From Halanaerobium saccharolyticum (GTDB lineage Bacteria > Bacillota > Halanaerobiia > Halanaerobiales > Halanaerobiaceae), in assembly GCF_004362045.1 (NCBI RefSeq), contig NZ_SNWX01000003.1:124001-188000 (forward strand): DNA of 64,000 bases. Reading direction: 5' to 3'. The first letter of the stretch is position 1, and each line of letters opens with the position of its first letter. Shown here one piece after another: positions 16,430-24,594 of this stretch. Below the pieces are notes generated by a model. The model was not told where the DNA came from and did not search any database. It saw only the letters and a program-made list of their open reading frames with translations. Both the position numbers and the translations under genes were made by a program.

Positions 16430-18415
16430 ATGCAGGACAATGGTTATTTAGATATGTTTTTTGATGAAGCAAAGGAATATGTTGAAACCCTGAACAATGG
16501 GATCTTAACCCTCGAAAATAATCCAGGGGATAAAGAAACAATTGATGCAGTTTTTAGAGCGGCTCATTCACTTAAGGGAATGGCTGCAACAATGGGGTTT
16601 CAAAACTTAACAGAACTAACTCATAAAATGGAAAATATGTTAGATAGAGTTAGAGAAGGTAAACTTGAGGTGAACACAGAGTTTATTGATCTTTTATTAC
16701 AGGGGCTGGATAATATCCAGTTTCTGGTCGAAAAGATTAGGGAAAATGAGGGTGCAGAACCTGAAGGCATTAATTTAGAAGGGTTTATCCAGGAACTGGC
16801 TAATTATGGTCAGCAGGCTGCTGATTCTGAAGCCAGTGAGCAAAATAGTTCCGGGGAAACAGCTGATGATTTCAGCTTTAATCTGACTCAGGTAGAAAAG
16901 AAAGAATTGGTGAAAGTAAAAAAGGATAAGGAAAGAATTTATCATTTAAAAGTTGTCTTAGATGAACAGGATTTTCAGAGTGTGAGAGCTTTTATGGTTC
17001 TTAAAAAAATTGAAGAAGTTGCCCAGCTGTTTAAATCTACACCAGCTAAAGATGAAATTGAAGAATCAGAAGCAGCCGTTTCTGAACTAGATGTTTATGC
17101 TCTGAGCTGGCTGCCAGCAGGTGAATTTAAAGAAGAACTGGCAGAGATTTCTGGAGCAGAGATTACAAACTTCACTGAAATCGAATCTCTGGAGATGGAA
17201 AAACAAAATCAGGAAAGTGACAGCAAAAGTCTTCATGCTGAACATAAGGTTAATTCTTTCCAGAGTAGTTCAACTGTTAGAGTTGATATCTCCAAACTGG
17301 ATACTTTAATGAATATGGTAGGAGAATTATTAATCAATAAAACTCGCCTGCAGTCTCTGGATATTCAGAAATCTAAATTTAATGAGATTATTCCTCAGTT
17401 AGATAGAGTGACCATGGAATTACATCACATTGTGATGCAGATTAGAATGGTGCCGGTGGGAGTAATGTTTAGTAGATTTCCGAGAATGATTAGAGATCTT
17501 TCTAATAAAATGAATAAAGAGATTGACTTTGTCATGGAAGGTCAGGAAACCGAACTGGACCGTTCAATTATTGATGAATTATCTGATCCGTTAACTCATC
17601 TTTTGAGAAATGCTATTGATCACGGTATTGAAAAGCCGGAAGAAAGAAAGGCTAAAGGAAAAGATGAAGAAGGACGGATAGAACTTAAAGCTTACCAGAA
17701 GGGTAGTGAAATCATCATTGAAGTTACAGATGATGGTGCTGGTATTGATTCTGATATTATAGGTCGTAAAGCGGTAGAAAAGGGGATAGTTGGAGAAGAA
17801 GAGCTGGATCAATTAGAAAGAAGAGAAATACTTGATTTTGTCTTTCACCCTGGTTTCAGTACAGCTGCTGAAGTTACAGATGTATCCGGACGTGGTGTGG
17901 GAATGGATATAGTCCGCAATGTAGTTAAAAAACTTGATGGTCAGATTAGTATTGATTCTGAACTGGGAAAAGGAAGTACTTTTACTATTTCTCTGCCGCT
18001 GACTCTGGCAATTACTCAGGCTTTAATGATTACAGTTGATGGTGATACATTTGCTATTCCACTAAATGCTGTCAGCGAAACTCTGACAATTAGTCCTGAA
18101 AATATCAAAAAAGTTAGAGGCAAGGATGTAATTGTCTTAAGGGAAAATACTATACCACTTGTTTCTGCTTCTGAAATATTTGGTAATAAGAATCTGGATT
18201 CATTCAAAAAATCTGATTCTGATTTATCAGTTGTAATTTTAAAGAGCGGTGACCGTTATATTGGTTTAATAGTAGAAGAACTGCTGAATCAGCAGGAAAT
18301 TGTTATAAAATCTCTCGGTAATTACCTGCAGGATACTGAATATATCAGTGGTGCTACAATTATCGGTGATGGGGATGTTGCTTTAATTATTGATGTAAGA
18401 GATATTGTTGCATAA
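16430..18415 (+). CDS. cheA: Chemotaxis histidine kinase CheA
   Basis: A 661-residue CheA. Domains in order: Hpt/P1 with phosphoacceptor H46 in AAHSLKGMAATMGF; a less conserved P2 region (about 165-260) expected to bind CheY; P3 dimerisation helices beginning at VRVDISKLDTLMNMVGELL (about 283); the P4 ATPase with HLLRNAIDHGIE, VTDDGAGID and GRGVGMDIV; and a P5 CheW-like domain to the end. It phosphorylates CheY (22819) in response to receptors. AGGGGGGAAG precedes the ATG. It starts a run cheA-mcp-cheW-cheW-cheC-cheD, all the same direction. Confidence 0.96.
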   Translation: MQDNGYLDMFFDEAKEYVETLNNGILTLENNPGDKETIDAVFRAAHSLKGMAATMGFQNLTELTHKMENMLDRVREGKLEVNTEFIDLLLQGLDNIQFLVEKIRENEGAEPEGINLEGFIQELANYGQQAADSEASEQNSSGETADDFSFNLTQVEKKELVKVKKDKERIYHLKVVLDEQDFQSVRAFMVLKKIEEVAQLFKSTPAKDEIEESEAAVSELDVYALSWLPAGEFKEELAEISGAEITNFTEIESLEMEKQNQESDSKSLHAEHKVNSFQSSSTVRVDISKLDTLMNMVGELLINKTRLQSLDIQKSKFNEIIPQLDRVTMELHHIVMQIRMVPVGVMFSRFPRMIRDLSNKMNKEIDFVMEGQETELDRSIIDELSDPLTHLLRNAIDHGIEKPEERKAKGKDEEGRIELKAYQKGSEIIIEVTDDGAGIDSDIIGRKAVEKGIVGEEELDQLERREILDFVFHPGFSTAAEVTDVSGRGVGMDIVRNVVKKLDGQISIDSELGKGSTFTISLPLTLAITQALMITVDGDTFAIPLNAVSETLTISPENIKKVRGKDVIVLRENTIPLVSASEIFGNKNLDSFKKSDSDLSVVILKSGDRYIGLIVEELLNQQEIVIKSLGNYLQDTEYISGATIIGDGDVALIIDVRDIVA

Positions 18416-18445
18416 ATATAAAACTTAAATAGGAGAGATTAAATA

Positions 18446-20437
18446 ATGGACCTCAGCATTGACAAAATAAACTGGCAGAGTATTAGAACCAAATTAGTAA
18501 TTATTATTAGTGTTTTAGTTTTAGCTTTAATTTTACTTTCTTCAGTCTTTACATATTTTCAATCAAGCAGTATCCTGGAAGAAAGTATTTATCAGGCAGC
18601 TTTAGATAAGGTTCAAAATAATGCAAAACAATTGGATATGGTTATAAATCAGAGTGTTAGTTCAGTTAAAAATCTTGACCACACCTGGTTTGACAGCCGT
18701 ACAACTTTAGATACGGAATTAGCAAGACAGCTTTACTTTAATATGGGGAACAACGAACATTTTGCAACAATAGTAGAGGAGCATCCTTATCTGTCTTCAC
18801 TTTTTTTAATTGATTTAAATGGTCAGATGAGTACAACACTATCCTCTGAAGAAATAGATGTCTCTGAAATGGGCTTTTTTAAGCGAGCTTTAGAGAGTAA
18901 AGAAGTTTTCATCAGTGATCCTGTACAGACACCAGGAGCAGAGGAAGAGTCTGTTTTAATAGTTGAACCTTATTATATAGCTGAAAAATTAAATATGATT
19001 TTTGGGGGATCAATTCCTCTTTCCGAATTTAATGAAATGATCGCTTCAATGAATATTAATGGAGAAGGCTCAGGGTTTGTTATTAATCAAAATAATTATG
19101 TGATAGCTCACGAAAATCCTGAGTATCAGGGAAATAAATCACTGCTAAAAGAAGGCGGAGAAGAAATCAAAGCGCTTTTTCAGCAAATGCAGTCAGATGC
19201 CAGTAAAATTGAATTCTATCATTTTCTGGGAGCCGAACGTGGTGTAGCTTTTGCCCCTTTAAAGTCTGCTAATTGGTCGCTTGCGATTCAGGCAAAAAAT
19301 TCAAATGTTATGGCTCCAATTACTTCTATGAGATATATGAGTATTTTAATTGGTCTAATTGCTGTCATAATTGGAATGGTAGTTGCATATTATATTGCCG
19401 GCTATATCGCAAAACCAATTTTGAAATTGAGAGACTCGGCCAATGTTATTGCTGGGGGAGATTTAACAGAAAAGGTAGACATTGAAAATAATGATGAAAT
19501 TGGGGAGCTTGCTGATGCTTTTAATAAGATGGTAGATAATATTAAAAAGCTGGTTGTTAATATTAAGGATTCTGCCGTCAGAACTGATCAAACTGGGGAA
19601 GAATTAAAACATACAGCGGCAGAGACTTCAACATCTATCGATAATGTTGCTGCTTCAGTAGAAGAATTTTCTGCCTCAATTGAAGAGGTTGCAGCATCTG
19701 CAGAAGAATTTGCCTCTTCCAGTACAGAAATTAACGAAAATGTTCAGGGAATTACTAACTATACAGATCAGGTTAATGTACTGGCAGAAAGTGGTCTGGA
19801 GGAAATGCAGAAAACAGAAAGAGAAATGGAAGAAGTAATGGAAGTTTCTGCAAAGTCAATTGATAAGATTAATAATTTAAATGAATCTGCCGGTAAGATA
19901 AATGGTATTGTTAATATGATTTCTTCAATTGCAGAACAGACAAACCTGCTGGCTTTGAATGCGGCTATTGAGGCTGCCAGAGCTGGAGATGCAGGACGTG
20001 GATTTGCAGTAGTGGCAGATGAGATTAGAGAATTAGCAGAAGAAACAAAAGGATCTACTGATGAAATTAAGAGTCTGGTAGATAACCTGCAGGATGAAAT
20101 TGGAGCCACAGTTGGAGTTATTAATAATACAAATGATCAGATCAAAACTGGTGCAAGCTCTGTTTCTGAAACAGGTAAGACCTTTAATAATATTACTGAT
20201 AAAATTAAAGATGTGGTGGCACAGGTTAGAGAAACAGCAGCTTCGGTTAATGAACTTTCTAAAGGAAGCCAGGATATATCCAGGGTTACCGAAGAACAGG
20301 CAGTAAACAGTGATCAGATTTCCGAGTCGGTCCAGAAACAATCTGAATCAATGGAAAATCTGAATCAGGCAGTTGATAGTTTGACTGAAATGACAGTTGA
20401 ATTAAAAGAATTGGTAGGAGAATTCAAAATTTCATAA
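18446..20437 (+). CDS. Methyl-accepting chemotaxis protein
   Basis: A 663-residue transmembrane receptor. N-terminal membrane helix (about 18-40), an extracytoplasmic dCache-like ligand domain (about 41-290), a second helix (about 292-317), HAMP, and a long signalling coiled coil whose hairpin tip carries [34 protein letters not shown]. There is no C-terminal NWETF-type CheR tether. It lies between cheA and cheW, so it is probably a main receptor of this array; the ligand cannot be named from the sequence. Confidence 0.93.
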   Translation: MDLSIDKINWQSIRTKLVIIISVLVLALILLSSVFTYFQSSSILEESIYQAALDKVQNNAKQLDMVINQSVSSVKNLDHTWFDSRTTLDTELARQLYFNMGNNEHFATIVEEHPYLSSLFLIDLNGQMSTTLSSEEIDVSEMGFFKRALESKEVFISDPVQTPGAEEESVLIVEPYYIAEKLNMIFGGSIPLSEFNEMIASMNINGEGSGFVINQNNYVIAHENPEYQGNKSLLKEGGEEIKALFQQMQSDASKIEFYHFLGAERGVAFAPLKSANWSLAIQAKNSNVMAPITSMRYMSILIGLIAVIIGMVVAYYIAGYIAKPILKLRDSANVIAGGDLTEKVDIENNDEIGELADAFNKMVDNIKKLVVNIKDSAVRTDQTGEELKHTAAETSTSIDNVAASVEEFSASIEEVAASAEEFASSSTEINENVQGITNYTDQVNVLAESGLEEMQKTEREMEEVMEVSAKSIDKINNLNESAGKINGIVNMISSIAEQTNLLALNAAIEAARAGDAGRGFAVVADEIRELAEETKGSTDEIKSLVDNLQDEIGATVGVINNTNDQIKTGASSVSETGKTFNNITDKIKDVVAQVRETAASVNELSKGSQDISRVTEEQAVNSDQISESVQKQSESMENLNQAVDSLTEMTVELKELVGEFKIS

Positions 20438-20450
20438 ATGGGGTGTGATT

Positions 20451-20945
20451 ATGGAGACAGCTCAGGAGCGCTTGGATTTAGAAAAAGCTAAAAATCAAAA
20501 TAATAAGAAAAGCGGTCAGGCTCAATATGTAGTTTTTAATATTGGAGAAGAAGAATACGGGATAGAGATAGAGTATACCAGAGAGATTATTAAATCTGCT
20601 CAAATTACTAATGTACCAAATACTGAGGAGCATGTGGTTGGTGTTATTAATTTAAGAGGTATTATTGTTCCGGTAGTTGATCTGCACAGCCGCTTTGAAA
20701 TTGACCAGGATAGTGGAGATTTTGAAGAAGATGAGCAGAGGACTATTACAGTTGAAGTAAATGAAATGCTTTTAGGAATTCAGGTAGATCATATTGAAGG
20801 AATTGTCTGGCTGGAAGAGGATAGTATTACTCCTGCGCCAGATGTGGAGAGTAATTTACGACAGGATTATTTACGCGGCGTTTGTGCCCGGGATGAAGAT
20901 CATCTTTTAATTCTACTTGACTTAGAAAAAACGCTTTTTACTTAA
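20451..20945 (+). CDS. cheW: Chemotaxis coupling protein CheW (first copy)
   Basis: A 164-residue CheW-like adaptor that links receptors to CheA. The segments VVFNIGEEEYGIEIEYTREI, VVGVINLRGIIVPVVDL and VDHIEGIVWLEED are the family hallmarks. I choose the ATG at 20451 because GGGGTG lies just upstream; the GTG at 20445 overlaps that site. A hairpin pair follows it at 20955-21008, before a second cheW. Two adjacent cheW copies may serve different arrays or help build the lattice. Confidence 0.93.
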   Translation: METAQERLDLEKAKNQNNKKSGQAQYVVFNIGEEEYGIEIEYTREIIKSAQITNVPNTEEHVVGVINLRGIIVPVVDLHSRFEIDQDSGDFEEDEQRTITVEVNEMLLGIQVDHIEGIVWLEEDSITPAPDVESNLRQDYLRGVCARDEDHLLILLDLEKTLFT

Positions 20946-20954
20946 TAAATTATT

Positions 20955-21008
20955 AATAACTTTCCCCATTATAAAGTTATTATTTCTTAATAATTTTTAA
21001 TGGGGAAA
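20955..21008 (+). promoter_or_regulatory. Two mutually exclusive hairpins between the cheW copies
   Basis: Stem 1: AATAACTTT (20955-20963) with AAAGTTATT (20973-20981). Stem 2: TTTCCCCATTA (20961-20971) with TAATGGGGAAA (20998-21008). The arms share bases 20961-20963 and the second stem encloses the right arm of the first, so both cannot form together. Stem 2 is followed by ACTGTTTT, a weak T tail. This could be an attenuator or an mRNA processing site setting the ratio of upstream to downstream chemotaxis genes. Confidence 0.5.
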
Positions 21009-21057
21009 ACTGTTTTATAAGATTAATCTAATAAAATTTAAGCTGGAGGTGGTTATT

Positions 21058-21552
21058 TTGCAGATTAAAGAGATCAGCCAGGATAAAAAACAGTATGTTA
21101 TTTTTTATTTAGCAGATAAGAAATTTGGAGTTAACATTAATCAGACAAAAGAAATTTTGTCTAATACTGAGATGACTTTTGTTCCAGACAGCCCTGAGTT
21201 TATCAGTGGAATAATAAACTTGCGGGGATCTGTGGTACCTGTAGTTAACTTAAAACTACGACTTAATATTAAGGGTAATAAAGAAGATAAAGAAGAAAAA
21301 ATCATTATTGTAGAGCTTGATGGTTTGACTGCAGGGATGATGGTAGATGATGTTAAAGAAATTGAGCCTTTAACAAAAGAAAACATTGTTAATTTACCTG
21401 ATTTAGCCAAAAAAGTTGATAGTGACTATATCGAAGGTGTGGGCAGAGCAGATAAAGATGATGAACTGCTTTTGCTGCTTAATCTTAAAAATGTTCTGAG
21501 CAATCATGAGATTGAAGAACTAAAAAATGTTGATGGAGGAATCGACAGCTAA
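21058..21552 (+). CDS. cheW: Chemotaxis coupling protein CheW (second copy)
   Basis: A 164-residue CheW domain protein, clearly diverged from the first copy (VIFYLADKKFGVNINQTKEIL, ISGIINLRGSVVPVVNL, VDDVKEIEPLTKENI). The TTG at 21058 is preferred since GGAGGTGG (21045-21052) is the ribosome site and the GTG at 21049 lies within it. It is followed by cheC. It could couple a separate receptor set or replace the first copy in CheA clusters. CheV is excluded because no receiver domain is attached. Confidence 0.9.
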   Translation: MQIKEISQDKKQYVIFYLADKKFGVNINQTKEILSNTEMTFVPDSPEFISGIINLRGSVVPVVNLKLRLNIKGNKEDKEEKIIIVELDGLTAGMMVDDVKEIEPLTKENIVNLPDLAKKVDSDYIEGVGRADKDDELLLLLNLKNVLSNHEIEELKNVDGGIDS

Positions 21553-21576
21553 ACAATAATATCGGGAGGTATGTTT

Positions 21577-22179
21577 ATGGATTTAGATCAGGGTAAAAAG
21601 GATATTCTAAAAGAAGTGGCGAATATTGGTGCAGGTAATGCAGCTACTGCTTTTTCCGGTATGATTGGACAGGAAATCAATATGACAGTTCCCAAGGTAG
21701 AACTGATTGATATTCAGGATCTACCATCAATTACCGGTGATGAAGAGGAATATATTGCCTGTATTATGATTAATTTTTCTGGAGAAATATCAGGTAAGAT
21801 CTTACTGGTTGTGGATATGGAAAATGTAGAGAGGATGTTAAAGCTAATTTTTTCTACTGACGAATTACCAGAAAAGTCAATGCAGCATTCTGCCCTCAAT
21901 GAGCTGGGAAATATTTTAAGTGGAGCCTATTTAAAAGCAATCAATGATTTTACTGATCTAGATCTAGATCAGAGTGTACCTGCAATGGCTTATGATATGG
22001 CTGGCGCTGTTTTAAGCTCTTCTGTTATTGATTACAGCCAGACAGAAGATTTTATTTTGCTTTTAGAAACAGAGTTTATTGCCGGTGAAGAAAAACTAGA
22101 GTTATTTTATTTCTTTATTCCCGAAAAGGACTCCCTTGATTTTCTATTTGAAAAGCTGGTAGGTGGTAATTTTGCCTAG
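21577..22179 (+). CDS. cheC: CheY-P phosphatase CheC
   Basis: A 200-residue CheC that dephosphorylates CheY-P and binds CheD as part of adaptation. Both active-site helices with the ExxN pattern are present: KEVANIGAGNAATAFSGM near the N-terminus and LNELGNILSGAYLKAI in the middle, as in the CheC rather than the CheX type. ATG 21577 has GGGAGGT six bases upstream; the ATG at 21571 touches that site. The reading frame runs into cheD with an overlap of eight bases, fitting the known CheC-CheD partnership. Confidence 0.93.
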   Translation: MDLDQGKKDILKEVANIGAGNAATAFSGMIGQEINMTVPKVELIDIQDLPSITGDEEEYIACIMINFSGEISGKILLVVDMENVERMLKLIFSTDELPEKSMQHSALNELGNILSGAYLKAINDFTDLDLDQSVPAMAYDMAGAVLSSSVIDYSQTEDFILLLETEFIAGEEKLELFYFFIPEKDSLDFLFEKLVGGNFA

Positions 22180-22666
22180 TTCGGATCAGGTAGCAGAAAA
22201 ATTAGTTGTCAAAATGGCAGACCATGCAGTAGGTGATGAAAATACAGTTCTGGCTACCCTGGGACTTGGATCCTGTATTGGAATTGCTCTTTATGATAAG
22301 TTTTCTAAAGTTGGTGGTCTGGTTCATATTATGCTGCCGGAAAATCCAGGTGGCAAAAAAATTGTAAAATATGCTGATACAGGGATTCCATTTTTGATAG
22401 AAGAATTGGAGAGTCTGGGGGCTCAAAAAAGACGACTCTCAGCTAAAATTGTCGGTGGAGCCGGGATGTTTAAATCTGAAAGTGGAGATTCCGTGATGAA
22501 AATTGGAGCCAGAAATATTGAAGCAGTAAAAGACACATTAAAAAATATTGGCATAAAAATAATTGGCAGTGATGTTGGGAAAGATTATGGTCGTTCAATG
22601 TATTTTTATCTTGATGATGGTCGGGTTGAGGTAAAATCTTTCAGCAGGGACTTGAAAACAATTTAA
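22172..22666 (+). CDS. cheD: Chemoreceptor glutamine deamidase CheD
   Basis: A 164-residue CheD that deamidates receptor glutamines and is regulated by CheC. The catalytic Cys and His lie in LGLGSCIGIALYD and GGLVHIMLP; the later VGGAGMF and IGARN segments complete the family pattern. The TTG start at 22172 follows AGGTGG and overlaps the cheC stop. An open frame reaches a GTG at 22163, but that codon is part of the ribosome site. CheB and CheR are not in the window. Confidence 0.93.
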   Translation: MPSSDQVAEKLVVKMADHAVGDENTVLATLGLGSCIGIALYDKFSKVGGLVHIMLPENPGGKKIVKYADTGIPFLIEELESLGAQKRRLSAKIVGGAGMFKSESGDSVMKIGARNIEAVKDTLKNIGIKIIGSDVGKDYGRSMYFYLDDGRVEVKSFSRDLKTI

Positions 22667-22747
22667 AAATAATATATAGTAATAAAAGGAATAAGTTCAT
22701 AATAAAAGAAAAAAGTTCTATTATTTTTGTAAATGGGCTTTTTACTA

Positions 22748-22776
22748 TTGTAAATAAAAATCATTTCTGTTATTAT
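22748..22776 (+). promoter_or_regulatory. Candidate sigma-A promoter for cheY
   Basis: TTGTAA (22748-22753), a 17-base spacer and TATTAT (22771-22776) about 40 bases before the cheY start. The position fits a separate promoter for cheY after cheD. Confidence 0.55.
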
Positions 22777-22818
22777 AGTAGTTAATAGTGGATATTATTT
22801 AGAGGAGGTAATTTTTAA

Positions 22819-23172
22819 ATGCCTAGGGTGTTAATTGTGGATGATGCAGCATTTATGAGATTAAACTTAAAAAATATATTAAAAGACGATTTTGAAGTAG
22901 CAGGGGAAGCAGAAAATGGAAAAGAAGCGGTGGAATTATATCAGGAATTAAAACCTGATATAGTAACAATGGATATAACAATGCCGGTAATGGATGGTTT
23001 AGAAGCCATAAAGGCCATTCAGGATATTGATCCAGATGCTCAAATTGTAGTCTGTAGTGCTATGGGACAGCAAAAAATTGTAATTCAGGCCATTGAGATG
23101 GGGGCCAAAGATTTTATTGTTAAGCCTTTTAAAAAAGATAGAGTTATGGAATCTTTAAAAAAGCTGTTATAA
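22819..23172 (+). CDS. cheY: Chemotaxis response regulator CheY
   Basis: A 117-residue single receiver domain. Acidic pair DD (8-9), phosphoacceptor D52 in VTMDITMP, conserved Ser (CSAMGQQ) and Lys (VKPFKKD). Phosphorylated by CheA, it binds the switch proteins FliM and FliY encoded downstream. AGAGGAGGT precedes the ATG. In many Clostridia cheY lies between fliY and fliO; here it sits just before the riboswitch-controlled flgB operon. Confidence 0.95.
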   Translation: MPRVLIVDDAAFMRLNLKNILKDDFEVAGEAENGKEAVELYQELKPDIVTMDITMPVMDGLEAIKAIQDIDPDAQIVVCSAMGQQKIVIQAIEMGAKDFIVKPFKKDRVMESLKKLL

Positions 23173-23201
23173 AGAATTTAAATTTGAAAAATCTCTGATT
23201 T

Positions 23202-23250
23202 GTACTATATTTAACATATAGTGCAATAAATATAATATATAGTACAATAT
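23202..23250 (+). repeat. Direct and inverted AT-rich repeats upstream of the flgB riboswitch
   Basis: ATATAGTGCAATA (23216-23228) is repeated as ATATAGTACAATA (23237-23249), 21 bp apart, and GTACTATAT (23202-23210) is an inverted copy of the first half. A TATAAT (23231-23236) lies between the two direct repeats. This looks like an operator around the promoter that feeds the riboswitch, though no good -35 is seen. Confidence 0.45.
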
Positions 23251-23261
23251 TACACAATTGT

Positions 23262-23346
23262 ATTAAATATTAGCAAAATTAGTGAAAGCTAATGACGCAA
23301 AGTTATGGGTCTAAGATATTTTTATTATGACCGCCAGGCTGCACAT
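23262..23346 (+). promoter_or_regulatory. c-di-GMP-I (GEMM-I) riboswitch aptamer upstream of flgB
   Basis: The core matches the GEMM-I consensus: GCAAA (23273-23277), a stem ATTAGT/GCTAAT capped by a GAAA tetraloop (about 23278-23293), the invariant GACGCAAAG (23294-23302), the tetraloop receptor side GGGTCTAA, and the 3' part ATGACCGCCAGGCTGC. The base before CAAA is G, as in c-di-GMP binders rather than the A reported for cGAMP-sensing variants. A terminator (23350-23381) follows directly, then flgB, so the switch probably works by premature termination and controls the whole flagellar operon. Confidence 0.92.
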
Positions 23347-23349
23347 TCG

Positions 23350-23381
23350 AAAATCTATGGTTACAGACTATAGATTTTTTT
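23350..23381 (+). terminator. Expression-platform terminator of the c-di-GMP riboswitch
   Basis: AAAATCTATGGT (23350-23361) pairs with ACTATAGATTTT (23367-23378, one G-T pair) around a five-base loop, with a run of seven T (23375-23381). It lies between aptamer and flgB ribosome site. Whether ligand favours or prevents it cannot be decided by eye. Confidence 0.85.
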
Positions 23382-23403
23382 GAGTTCAAAGGAGGAATAG
23401 AAT

Positions 23404-23790
23404 ATGGATAATTTGGAAGTCATAACCAGAGCGCTTGCTGGTTCTGCCAGACGGGGAGATTTGATTGCTAATAATTTGGCGAATATCAGTACCCCCGGCT
23501 ATAAACGGCAGGATATTAATTTTAAGTCTGCTCTGAAAAAGGAAATGGGCTCAGCTAGCTCTATAAATTTAGAAACTACAAGAAGTGATCATATTCCTTT
23601 CAGTAAACAATATGCTTCTGTTGAGGTCAGTCAGAATAATAGAAACTATAGAAATGACGAAAACAGTGTTGATGTTGAGGTAGAGATGGCTGAATTGGCC
23701 AAAAATACGATCTATTATAATGTGATGTCCAAACGAGCTGCCGGACATTTCTCTATCTTAAATCAGGTTATTCAGCAGGGAGGTAAGTAA
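23404..23790 (+). CDS. flgB: Flagellar proximal rod protein FlgB
   Basis: A 128-residue rod protein, first gene of the large flagellar operon. The N-terminal rod signature is recognisable (RRGDLIANNLANISTPGYKRQDINF) and the C-terminal helix is of the FlgB type (VEMAELAKNTIYYNVMSKR). It forms the cell-proximal rod with FlgC. AAAGGAGGAA precedes the ATG; the c-di-GMP riboswitch and its terminator lie just upstream, so entry into the operon depends on that switch. Two bases separate it from flgC. Confidence 0.95.
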   Translation: MDNLEVITRALAGSARRGDLIANNLANISTPGYKRQDINFKSALKKEMGSASSINLETTRSDHIPFSKQYASVEVSQNNRNYRNDENSVDVEVEMAELAKNTIYYNVMSKRAAGHFSILNQVIQQGGK

Positions 23791-23792
23791 TT

Positions 23793-24221
23793 ATGTTTAA
23801 AGGTATAGATATTAGTGCATCTGGTTTAACAGCCCAGCGTCTGAGGATGGATACAATTTCTTCTAATATTGCTAATGCAGAAACGACAAGAGATGAAGAC
23901 GGTAATACATATCGAAGGAAAGTGCCAATTTTTAAACAGAAACTGGACAGAGAGATGGAAGCAGGATCGGGGAATATCAGTGGTGTTAATTCAGCCGGAG
24001 TCGAAGTTGCGAAAATTGCCGAAGATCAGTCTCCATTTCGTTTAGAATACCGTCCTGACCATCCGGATGCGAATGAAGAGGGTTATGTTGAACTGCCCAA
24101 TGTAAGTGTGATGACAGAAATGGTAAATATGATAGATGCCAGTCGTGCTTATGAAGCAAATATCCAGGCCATTTCTAATTATAAGAGTATGGCAAATAGT
24201 GCTTTAAATATCAGCACTTAA
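23793..24221 (+). CDS. flgC: Flagellar proximal rod protein FlgC
   Basis: A 142-residue rod protein with the N-terminal signature ASGLTAQRLRMDTISSNIANAETTRDEDG and the C-terminal MVNMIDASRAYEANIQAISNYKSM typical of FlgC. It is normal in length and starts two bases after flgB behind GGGAGGTAAG. It is co-assembled with FlgB and FliE on the MS-ring. Confidence 0.96.
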   Translation: MFKGIDISASGLTAQRLRMDTISSNIANAETTRDEDGNTYRRKVPIFKQKLDREMEAGSGNISGVNSAGVEVAKIAEDQSPFRLEYRPDHPDANEEGYVELPNVSVMTEMVNMIDASRAYEANIQAISNYKSMANSALNIST

Positions 24222-24237
24222 TTAAGGAGGAGGAAGT

Positions 24238-24534
24238 ATGGAAATAAACCCAATTAAATTTCAGACTGGATTTGAAAACTTTGCAATTGAAAAAGAAAAT
24301 AAGAACACCAAAACACAGGCTTTTTCCGATTTGTTCAGGGAAAAGCTAAATCAGGTTAATGAACTTCAAAAAGATTCGCAGGCAGTGACAGCCAGTTTTG
24401 CTGTCGGTGAAACAGATAACATACATGATGTTATGATTGCAGCAGAAAAGGCAAAAGTTGCTATTAATTTAACAACTGCTGTGCAGACAAAGGTGATAGA
24501 TGCTTATAATGAAATTATGCGTTTACAGGTATAG
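24238..24534 (+). CDS. fliE: Hook-basal body complex protein FliE
   Basis: A 98-residue FliE, the adaptor between the MS-ring (FliF) and the rod and the first substrate of the export apparatus. The conserved C-terminal part (HDVMIAAEKAKVAINLTTAVQTKVIDAYNEIMRLQV) is clear. TAAGGAGGAGG precedes the ATG. It lies in the classical flgB-flgC-fliE order. Confidence 0.95.
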   Translation: MEINPIKFQTGFENFAIEKENKNTKTQAFSDLFREKLNQVNELQKDSQAVTASFAVGETDNIHDVMIAAEKAKVAINLTTAVQTKVIDAYNEIMRLQV

Positions 24535-24594
24535 GAGCAGATATAGGATTACGGACAATATTGATCAAAGAGTATTTACGGAAGAGGTATAGTG

